DNA of 64,000 nt from Acidobacteriota bacterium (lineage in GTDB: Bacteria > Acidobacteriota > Aminicenantia > Aminicenantales > Saccharicenantaceae): assembly GCA_022711665.1 (NCBI GenBank), contig JAKLEN010000001.1, forward strand, positions 248,001 through 312,000, in the 5' to 3' direction. Position numbers and translations under genes: made by a program. The notes below the pieces were generated by a model that made no database searches, was not told the origin of the DNA, and saw only the letters and a list, made by a program, of their open reading frames with translations. Positions 1 to 6,496 of this stretch are shown piece by piece. The number at the start of each line of letters is the position of its first letter. Positions within the stretch are counted from its first letter, which is position 1.

Positions 1-425
1 GAGGACTTGCCCTCGTACCTCTGGATATCGTTAGGCTCGCCCAGGATGATGTAGTAGCGCCCGCGGTCGGTCTTGCGGCCCTGCCGCGGCGCGTCGCGCC
101 CGAGGTACCGGTCGGCGTAGGCCAGGCGCCGGTAATGCTCGGTCTTGGCCTCGTTCTCCGGGGTGTCGGGATTGGGATCGCGCTGCTTCCAGAAGGCCTC
201 GATGAACAGGTCGCGCTCCCGGTCCGCCTGAAGCTTCAGGAAAACCTCGCGCTCCATCGGGGCGATGATGTCGACGACGTCGTCGTCGAGCCATTTCTTG
301 TAGGTCTCGGGCAGCTTCGCCTTGGCCGCCTTCTGCCCGTCGGCCGCCGGAGCGGCCAGGACGACGGCGGCAAACAGGATCGCGGTTCCGAGCAGGGCCG
401 CGGCGATTTTCGGCATCTTGGCCAT
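1..425 (-). CDS. GWxTD-domain exported protein, 3' end off the window
   Basis: The first 141 codons of a protein whose C-terminus lies beyond base 1. A signal peptide spans roughly residues 1-29 (MAKMPKIAAALLG followed by an Ala/Val-rich core). The mature part matches the start of GWxTD proteins: a Trp/Asp/Glu-rich helix (YKKWLDDDV, 42-50), FIEAFWKQRDPNP (74-86), and the family motif seen here as GRKTD (116-120), with Arg replacing the usual Trp, before RGRYYIILGEPNDIQ. An in-frame TAG just upstream and a GAAAGAGAG ribosome site fix the start at 425. The family is common in Acidobacteriota and related phyla and has no established biochemical role; an extracytoplasmic location is inferred from the signal peptide. 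Confidence 0.8.
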   Translation of the reverse strand, partial: MAKMPKIAAALLGTAILFAAVVLAAPAADGQKAAKAKLPETYKKWLDDDVVDIIAPMEREVFLKLQADRERDLFIEAFWKQRDPNPDTPENEAKTEHYRRLAYADRYLGRDAPRQGRKTDRGRYYIILGEPNDIQRYEGKS

Positions 426-439
426 CTTCTAGCTCTCTT

Positions 440-1201
440 TCAGGCCCGTCCGGCGGGCGTCTCCCACCGGGTCCGCAGCCGGGTCAGCTCGGCGCCCGTC
501 CCGGCGTTGAGGATCTGGTGAAGGAAGACCTGTCCCGGTCCCTCTCCGGCCGCCCGCTGGACGATGCTGGCGACCGTGTCGCCGTAAAAGGCCTCGGCCC
601 GGTAGGAAACCTCGAACTCGACCACCCGGCCGGTCTTCAGGACCTCCGGCGGCGCCGCTTCGAGCGCCCACTGGATATAAACCGCGTTGTTGACGTGGCG
701 GTTCCAATCGATCTGCCCCGACTCGACCCGGAACGTCATCTCGGCCTCCCGGCCGGACGGCACGGGCAGCGAGCCGAAGGCGTCCTCCAGGGCCCGCTTG
801 TCGATGGCGTAGGGTATGGTGATGGCCTCGTCGATCCTGACCGGTTGCTTGCGGTCCAGGTCGATGACCATCCATGAGCTCGTCGCCGACAGGACGGACC
901 GGCCGTCCCCGTCTGCGACCTCGAAATCGCGGAGGGCGAAATGGCCGTGCTTGCCCGAGGGCCAGGTCAGGACCTCTAGCCGCGCGCCCACGGCCGGGGC
1001 GCCATGGATGACGACGTGGTAACGGGACAGCACCCAGGTCAGGCCGCGCCTCATCAGGTCGGTCACGCCCACGCCCAGGAGCGCGGCGTGCCCGCCGGCC
1101 GCGTCCTGGAGGAAATTGACCAGGGCCGGGGCCTTGACGAAGCCCCGGGCATCGGTCTCGTAGCTGTGAACCTCGTATTCCTTGCGGTAGATCATATCCA
1201 T
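440..1201 (-). CDS. Acyl-ACP thioesterase
   Basis: A 253-residue protein of the bacterial acyl-ACP thioesterase family with a tandem hot-dog fold, which hydrolyses acyl-ACP to release free fatty acid in the cytoplasm. The first hot dog spans about 1-125 and the second about 150-250. The second carries the conserved catalytic stretch DWNRHVNNAVYIQW, with D165, N167, H169 and N171/N172 matching the active-site Asp/Asn/His of plant FatA/FatB relatives. Length fits bacterial members. The open frame continues upstream to a TTG codon, but ATG at 1201 (or 1195) begins the typical MIYRKEYEV start. No good ribosome site is present, and a TATAAT box lies 15 bases upstream. It ends 14 bases before the GWxTD gene, so the two may be cotranscribed. 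Confidence 0.85.
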   Translation of the reverse strand: MDMIYRKEYEVHSYETDARGFVKAPALVNFLQDAAGGHAALLGVGVTDLMRRGLTWVLSRYHVVIHGAPAVGARLEVLTWPSGKHGHFALRDFEVADGDGRSVLSATSSWMVIDLDRKQPVRIDEAITIPYAIDKRALEDAFGSLPVPSGREAEMTFRVESGQIDWNRHVNNAVYIQWALEAAPPEVLKTGRVVEFEVSYRAEAFYGDTVASIVQRAAGEGPGQVFLHQILNAGTGAELTRLRTRWETPAGRA

Positions 1202-1216
1202 GGGGATCGGCTTATT

Positions 1217-1222
1217 ATTATA
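1217..1222 (-). promoter_or_regulatory. Candidate -10 box for the thioesterase gene
   Basis: A perfect TATAAT on the minus strand, 15 bases from the ATG at 1201. No convincing -35 hexamer is visible 17 bases upstream. If used, transcription would start about 9 bases before the ATG, giving a leader too short for a Shine-Dalgarno site. Confidence 0.35.
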
Positions 1223-1304
1223 GCCGATATCGGGCAAAAAAGGCCGATCCCGGGGCGCGGGCCTCCCCGAAGCCGGGCGGCGCGGCCGGCCGGTCGGGAG
1301 GCCG

Positions 1305-2345
1305 TCAGTTCCCGGCCGGCTTCCGGTTCTTGGCCAGGAAGTAGTCGTAGGCCGCCCGGGCCATCATCCCCATCTTGTGCTTGATCTCGTAGTGGACCTC
1401 GCGGAGGTCGTTCGCCAGGAAGCAGACAATCAGGGTCCCGGCCCCCTCCGGCAGCCAGATGACGGCGCAGTCGTTGAGGACCGTATCGCCGCCGTCGCGG
1501 GACAGGCTGCCGCCCTTGCGGGCCACCTCCGTCGACTCAGGGAGGTAGCGCAGGATGAGCTCGGCCCCGGTGTGGGACTTCATCGTCTCGAGGACCCGGT
1601 CGCTCGTTTCGCGGTCGACGAACGCGCCCGAGACGCAGGCCTCGAGCAGGGCCGCGATATCCTTCGGCGTCGACGTGTTGTGGGTCGAAGCGTCGAAGGC
1701 CTTGGCCGCGGCCAGGCGCTTCGGGTCGGCCCAGGCCGAAACCGGCAGCTGGCCGAGCTCGGCGATCGTCAGGCGCCTGGCCGGATCGAGCCCGAGGAAG
1801 GCCAGGATGAGCGAACGGGTGTCGTAATCGATCGTCGTATCCTTGAGGCCGAGCCCGGCCATCGTCCGGGCGATGGCCTGCGGGGTGACCAGGTCGAAGA
1901 GGATGTCGGTGGCCGTGTTGTCGGACCGGGCCATCATCAGGAGCTGAAGGTCCTGGACGGAGATGTTCAGCCCAGGCCTCATGTTCACCATCAGGCCGCT
2001 GCCGAACGTCTTCATCCGCTCGGCGAACAGGATGCGGTCATCGAGCGAGATCCGGCCGAGATGGACCTGCTCATGGAGCGTCATGAGGACGGGGATCTTG
2101 AAGACCGAGGCCAGCTGGAAGCGCTCGCCCTCCCGGAGGCCGATCGCCTGGCCCGATTCGACGTGCTTGACGTAGACGCCGATCCGGCCGTTGACCTTGC
2201 CGGCCTGGGCCCGCAGCGTCTGCTCGAGATCGGCCCGGGTCCGGGGGACGGGAAAGTCGAGGTCCTGGGCCGCCAGGCGGGCCGGGGCCGCGGCCATGAG
2301 GAGAAGGACGGCGCCGGCGGCCGCGAGGAACGTTCTCTTCTTCAT
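1305..2345 (-). CDS. Class A beta-lactamase-like serine hydrolase, exported
   Basis: A 346-residue protein with an N-terminal signal peptide (MKKRTFLAAAG..., cleavage likely near LAAQ, residue 27). It shows the class A penicillin-recognising motifs: SVFK at 80-83 (nucleophile S80), SDN at 141-143, and KGG at 277-279 in place of KTG. The HNTSTP segment (222-227) aligns with the omega-loop end of class A enzymes, but the Glu166 of true beta-lactamases is not seen at the expected spacing. It may therefore be a related D-Ala peptidase or acylation-only enzyme rather than a resistance enzyme. It starts 10 bases after the dipeptide epimerase stop, with a poly-G ribosome site, so the two are likely cotranscribed. 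A role in cell-wall peptide turnover is inference. Confidence 0.8.
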   Translation of the reverse strand: MKKRTFLAAAGAVLLLMAAAPARLAAQDLDFPVPRTRADLEQTLRAQAGKVNGRIGVYVKHVESGQAIGLREGERFQLASVFKIPVLMTLHEQVHLGRISLDDRILFAERMKTFGSGLMVNMRPGLNISVQDLQLLMMARSDNTATDILFDLVTPQAIARTMAGLGLKDTTIDYDTRSLILAFLGLDPARRLTIAELGQLPVSAWADPKRLAAAKAFDASTHNTSTPKDIAALLEACVSGAFVDRETSDRVLETMKSHTGAELILRYLPESTEVARKGGSLSRDGGDTVLNDCAVIWLPEGAGTLIVCFLANDLREVHYEIKHKMGMMARAAYDYFLAKNRKPAGN

Positions 2346-2354
2346 GTGCCCCCC

Positions 2355-3572
2355 CTAAATCCTGGCCAGCTTCTTGAGGAAGGTCGGGTCGACGTCGCAG
2401 CCCAGGCCGGGCGTCTCCGGCATGGTGACCATGCCGCCCTTGGTCGTCAGGCCGCCGACGACGGGATCGGCCGTATGGTCGGCGTTGCCGTCGAGGTCGG
2501 CGAAGACGATGTTGGCCTGGGAGGCGACGACGTGGGCGGCCGCGGTCAGGGCGATCCGCGATTCCAGCATGCAGCCGACCATGCAGCGCATGTTGGCCGC
2601 GTCGGCGATATGGGCGATGCGGACGGAGTTGAGGATGCCGCCGGCCTTCATGAGCTTGATGTTCAGGAAGTCGCAGGCCTCGGCCTTGATGAGCCGGATC
2701 GCGTCGGCCGGCCCGAAGAGGGCCTCATCGGCCATGATCGGGATGGGGCTTTCAGCCCGGACGGCCTTGAGGCCGTCGACGTCGGAGGCCACGACCGGCT
2801 GTTCGACGAGCTGGATGCCCAGGGGCGCGATCTTCTTCATGGAATAGATCGCCTGGGGCACCGAGTAGCCCTGGTTGGCGTCGACGCGCAGGGTCAGGCC
2901 GTCGCCGACGGCCTGGCGGACGGCCCGCAGCCGCTCGAAGTCCTGGTCGGGATCGACGCCGATCTTGATCTTGAGGGTCTTGTAGCCCAGGCCGGCGTGC
3001 TTGCGCGTCGAGGCGGCGGTGGCCTCCGCCGTGTCGATGCCCGTGGTGATGTCGCTCTCGAAAGTCGACTTCGTTCCGCCCAGGAGGCGGTACAGAGGCA
3101 AGCCCGCGGCCTGGCCGAGGATATCGAAGCAGGCCATCTCGAAGGCGGCGACCATGCTCGGATTGGAGTGGACGACCGGCCCGATGAGCCGCAGGACGTC
3201 GTCGATGGCCAGGGGGTCCCGGCCGATGAGCATGTCGCGGATGGCCCTGGCCGCGGCGATGTTCGTGGCCTGCGTCTCGCCGGTGATGGGCGGGAATGGG
3301 CAGGCCTCGCCGACGCCGACCAGGCCGGAGTCGGTGCGGACGCGGACCAGGACGTCGTTGGCCGCCTTCATCTCGCCGATGGAGATGCGGAAGGGGGCGA
3401 CAAGGGGCAGGTCGAAGGCGTAGATCTCGATATCCTTGATGGCCATCCGGGGCGCGCCGGAACGGGCCTTGGCGGCCTGGGCGGCCGCCAGCGGCAACCC
3501 GAAGCCGCCCAGCCCCGAAGCCAAGCTGCCGAGTCCCAGGAACTTAAGGAATTGCTTGCGGGAAAGGCTCAT
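2355..3572 (-). CDS. Dipeptide epimerase (enolase superfamily), copy 1
   Basis: A 405-residue member of the mandelate racemase/muconate-lactonising group of the enolase superfamily. The barrel carries the KxK acid/base pair (KIK, K201 and K203), metal ligands D231 (DANQ), E257 (EQP) and D282 (DEA), and the opposing Lys in NIKLMK (K306). The C-terminal DLD (359-361) is the DxD signature by which L-Ala-D/L-Glu-type dipeptide epimerases bind the substrate ammonium. The N-terminus (SRKQFLKFLGLGSLASG) is Tat-like with RK in place of RR, suggesting export. An AGGAGAG ribosome site precedes the ATG. It is closely similar to the paralogue at 12693-13904, and the neighbouring hydrolases suggest use on muropeptide or other D/L dipeptides. 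The exact substrate cannot be read from sequence. Confidence 0.88.
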   Translation of the reverse strand: MSLSRKQFLKFLGLGSLASGLGGFGLPLAAAQAAKARSGAPRMAIKDIEIYAFDLPLVAPFRISIGEMKAANDVLVRVRTDSGLVGVGEACPFPPITGETQATNIAAARAIRDMLIGRDPLAIDDVLRLIGPVVHSNPSMVAAFEMACFDILGQAAGLPLYRLLGGTKSTFESDITTGIDTAEATAASTRKHAGLGYKTLKIKIGVDPDQDFERLRAVRQAVGDGLTLRVDANQGYSVPQAIYSMKKIAPLGIQLVEQPVVASDVDGLKAVRAESPIPIMADEALFGPADAIRLIKAEACDFLNIKLMKAGGILNSVRIAHIADAANMRCMVGCMLESRIALTAAAHVVASQANIVFADLDGNADHTADPVVGGLTTKGGMVTMPETPGLGCDVDPTFLKKLARI

Positions 3573-3592
3573 GATCTCTCCTCTCGGTTCTT

Positions 3593-5077
3593 CTAGCCCT
3601 TCTGGATGAAGAGCTGCTGGATCTTGCCGTCCGGGGTCCGGTACATGAGGACCTTGAGGGCGCCGGCGGGGAACTCCAGCCGGGTCATCGAGACCTCCAT
3701 GCCGCCGCGCTCGCCGATCGATTCGAGGACCGCGCCCGTCGGCTCGCCGAAGGCCTTCAGACGGGCCGCGGCCGGGGCGATGGCGGAGTCCTTGAGGAAG
3801 TAGTTGAACTCTTCGCCCAGGGCGCTCCGGTCGACCCGCCCCTCCCGGAGGGCGAGGACGAAGGCCCGGGCCTGGTCGGCCGCGGCCGGGCCGGCGATGA
3901 CCGGGACGCCGGCGTCCGGGACGGGCGGCTTGGGCTTGTTTTGGGCGGCCGGGGCGGCCGTCGCGGGCGCCGCCGGCTGGGGCAGGATGAGCGCGACGAG
4001 CTCGTTGTAGACCGCGTTGGTGTCGCTGTACGACGACAGGTTCGAGAACAGGATGGCCGCCGACCGCGTCGAAGGCACGACGATGTTCAGGGCGTGGAAG
4101 CCGTTGACCGCGCCGGTGTGGGACAGGAAGGCCGTCCCGCCGCGGGCGCCCATGGCCAGACCGCAGCCGTAGTTCGAGACGCCTCCGCCGTTCAGCCGGC
4201 GGGGCGCGGTCATGAGCTTGAAGGACTCCGGTTTCAGGACCCGGCCGTCGACGAGCGCCAGGTCCCAGGCGGCCAGGTCGGCCGGCGTCGAGAACAGGGC
4301 CCCGGCGGCGGCCACCCAGCCCTCGCCTTCCAGAGGCACGATCTCGGGCCCGCCGAGCCAGAAGGACATGTGGCCGCGGGCGCAGCCGGGGGACAGCGGG
4401 TCGGGCTGATAGGCCGTATGGGCCATGCCCACCGGGTCGAGGATCCTTTTTTTAAGGAAGTCGCCGTAGCGTTGGCCGCTGACCTTCTCGACGATCCGGC
4501 CGAGGATGAGGTAGCCGGTGTTCGAATAGGAATAGCGCGAGCCCGGCTCAAAATCGAGCGGCCGCGTTCCGAAGCGCCGGATGACCTCGTCGCTCGGCGT
4601 CGGCCGGGCCATGGGCCGGTCGACGAAATCGAGCGGATAGTAGTCGGCATAGCCCGAGACGTGGTTCATCAGGTCGAGCAGGGTGATGTCGGCGGCCCGG
4701 GTCAGCCCCGGATAGTACTTGGCGACCTTGTCCGTGACCGCCAGCCGGCCGTCCTCGGCCAGAAGCAGGATGCAGGCCGCGGTGAACTGCTTGGTGATCG
4801 AGCCGACGGCGAACATCGTATCCGCCGCGACCGGCCCGCCGGCGGCGATGGACTTGACGCCGAAGCCCTCGGCCAGCACGGTGGCGCCGTTCTCGACGAC
4901 GGCCACCGACAGGCCGACGAGGCCGCGGTCCTTGAGCATCGCGGCGACGCGGCCGCGGACGGCGGCCGGGTCGACGGCCCCGGCCGGGGCGGCGGCGGAG
5001 GCCGCGCCGGCGGCGCAGAGCCCCAGGATCAGCGCCAGGGACAGGGGGCGGACAAACGACAGACGTCTGGTCTTCAT
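3593..5077 (-). CDS. Class C beta-lactamase-fold serine hydrolase with C-terminal extension
   Basis: A 494-residue exported protein of the beta-lactamase/PBP4*/esterase family. A signal peptide covers about 1-30. The catalytic motifs are SITK (S93 to K96), YSN (184-186) and HTG (320-322), as in class C enzymes and D-aminopeptidases. After the catalytic domain, a Pro/Ala-rich linker (about 360-390) leads to a small C-terminal domain of about 100 residues that is common in such hydrolases. The ATG at 5077 is chosen because it has a GAGGAAG ribosome site; the frame extends 12 codons further without support. It sits between the PLP enzyme and the epimerase on the same strand. The likely role is cleavage of peptides or esters outside the cytoplasm; the substrate is unknown. 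Confidence 0.82.
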   Translation of the reverse strand: MKTRRLSFVRPLSLALILGLCAAGAASAAAPAGAVDPAAVRGRVAAMLKDRGLVGLSVAVVENGATVLAEGFGVKSIAAGGPVAADTMFAVGSITKQFTAACILLLAEDGRLAVTDKVAKYYPGLTRAADITLLDLMNHVSGYADYYPLDFVDRPMARPTPSDEVIRRFGTRPLDFEPGSRYSYSNTGYLILGRIVEKVSGQRYGDFLKKRILDPVGMAHTAYQPDPLSPGCARGHMSFWLGGPEIVPLEGEGWVAAAGALFSTPADLAAWDLALVDGRVLKPESFKLMTAPRRLNGGGVSNYGCGLAMGARGGTAFLSHTGAVNGFHALNIVVPSTRSAAILFSNLSSYSDTNAVYNELVALILPQPAAPATAAPAAQNKPKPPVPDAGVPVIAGPAAADQARAFVLALREGRVDRSALGEEFNYFLKDSAIAPAAARLKAFGEPTGAVLESIGERGGMEVSMTRLEFPAGALKVLMYRTPDGKIQQLFIQKG

Positions 5078-5149
5078 GGATCTTCCTCTTCGCGCGCTCG
5101 GGCCGCGCCTCAAGGCCGGGACCGGGGCCGTCCGGGGTCCGGACGGGCC

Positions 5150-6406
5150 TCAGCCCAGCCGTTTCATCTCGTCGAGCAGGCGGTCGATGTGCTCGGGCTT
5201 GTGCTCGGAGAAGATGGAAGCCCGCAGGACCCCGCCTTCGGGGGCGCCGACGTAGTGCAGGAGGGCGACGGCGATGCCCCGGTTGAAGAGCTCCATCTGG
5301 GCCTTCTTCATGGCCTCGGGCGACTTCAGCGTCCAGGTGACGATCGGCACCGGGTTGTCGTTCATGTCGTAGCCGAGCTTCTTCAGGCCGGTCTTGATCC
5401 GGGCCACGTTGCGCCGCAGCCGCTGGCGCCGCTCCGGCTCGCGCCGGACGATCTCCAGGCCCTTGAGGGAGGCGGCCATGGCCGGGATGGGGCTCGGCGT
5501 GGCCCCGGCGAAGGCGCCGCAGTGGGCCTTGATGTGATCGATGAAGGCCTTGCTGGCCGGGATGAAGCCGCCGTGGCCTCCGAAGGCCTTGCTCATGGTC
5601 CCGGCGTAGAAGCAGCGGTCGTTCCGGATGCCGAAATGCTCGTAGGTGCCCCGGCCGTTCGGGCCTAGGACGCCGACGGAGTGGGAATCGTCGATGCAGA
5701 GGTAGCCCTGGTAGGGCTCGAGGATGGCGACGTACTCGGGGACGGGCGCGATGACGCCGAACGTCGGGAAGATGCCGTCGGTCATGACCAGCGGCACGTC
5801 GCCGGCCTTGAGCTTGGCCTTGAGCTGGCGGGCCAGGTCCTCCGGGTCGCGGTGCTTGAACTCGTAGACGGGCTTGAGGGCCGAATAGACGGCGTCGCGG
5901 ATGCTGAAGTGGGCGGTGTCGTCGATGAAGATGCTCCCGACCCTGTCCTTGAGGGCCTGGACGAGAAAGAGGTTGTCCAGGTACCCGGAGACGAAGTGGA
6001 TGGAGTCCTCGGTCCCGAAGAACTCGGCGATCCGCCGCTCCAGCTCGTTCTGGACCGGCGAGTTGCCGAAGCCCGTGCGGGACGTGGCCGGATGAACGCC
6101 GTACTTGCGCAGGGCGGCGACGCCGGCCTCGATGACCTCAGGATGCCCGTGGAGCGCGAAATAGCCGGTGCCCCCGAAGTACAGGACGCGCTTGCCGCTG
6201 ATGACGGTCTCGGGGCCGGGGGCGCTCTCCATGACGAAGCCGCCGGCCGGCGCCGCGGCCCCGCCGAGGGGCGGCTCCTCGCCGGCGAAAAGGCGGTCGA
6301 AAGAAGCATACTTCAGGGCCAGCAATCCAGCCATGGACTTGGCCAGGAACTCGCGACGGCCGGCGCTCGCGCCCGCCGTCTCTCCGGGGATGTGTTCATC
6401 GCTCAT
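5150..6406 (-). CDS. Alpha-oxoamine synthase-like PLP enzyme (KBL/BioF family) with Tat-like N-terminus
   Basis: A 418-residue fold-type I PLP enzyme related to 2-amino-3-ketobutyrate CoA ligase and 8-amino-7-oxononanoate synthase. Visible features are the FGGTGYFALHGHP start of the domain, DDSHSVGVLGPNGRG (D240 for the PLP ring nitrogen, H242), and the Schiff-base lysine K273 in TMSKAFGGHGG. Unlike cytoplasmic relatives it has about 55 extra N-terminal residues, including GRREFLAKSMAGLLAL (16-31), which resembles a twin-arginine signal with a weak hydrophobic core. An AAGGAGATC ribosome site supports this start. These enzymes normally need an acyl-CoA, which is absent outside the cytoplasm, so either the signal is not functional or the reaction differs. 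It is located directly downstream of the TonB receptor. Confidence 0.8.
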   Translation of the reverse strand: MSDEHIPGETAGASAGRREFLAKSMAGLLALKYASFDRLFAGEEPPLGGAAAPAGGFVMESAPGPETVISGKRVLYFGGTGYFALHGHPEVIEAGVAALRKYGVHPATSRTGFGNSPVQNELERRIAEFFGTEDSIHFVSGYLDNLFLVQALKDRVGSIFIDDTAHFSIRDAVYSALKPVYEFKHRDPEDLARQLKAKLKAGDVPLVMTDGIFPTFGVIAPVPEYVAILEPYQGYLCIDDSHSVGVLGPNGRGTYEHFGIRNDRCFYAGTMSKAFGGHGGFIPASKAFIDHIKAHCGAFAGATPSPIPAMAASLKGLEIVRREPERRQRLRRNVARIKTGLKKLGYDMNDNPVPIVTWTLKSPEAMKKAQMELFNRGIAVALLHYVGAPEGGVLRASIFSEHKPEHIDRLLDEMKRLG

Positions 6407-6427
6407 GTCGGATCTCCTTGCGGACGT

Positions 6428-6471
6428 GGCCGGGAGGCCGGCGCCCCGTCCGGAGCGCCGGCCTCCCGGCC
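6428..6471 (-). terminator. Long perfect hairpin downstream of the TonB receptor gene
   Basis: A perfect 17-base inverted repeat (6428-6444 with 6455-6471) around a 10-base loop, 26 bases past the stop of the minus-strand TonB gene. It lacks a following T-run on the minus strand, so it could act as an RNA-stabilising or attenuating hairpin between the receptor and the PLP enzyme rather than as a full intrinsic terminator. Confidence 0.5.
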
Positions 6472-6496
6472 TTATGGTAGCAGAAAGGTGCGGTGA

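Noticed and set aside
1377..3596. Long plus-strand open frame (over 700 codons) opposite the beta-lactamase-like and epimerase genes
   Set aside because: It is antisense to two motif-complete enzymes; its translation is low-complexity (Gly/Asp/Arg/Val) with no recognisable domain. High GC content keeps such frames open.
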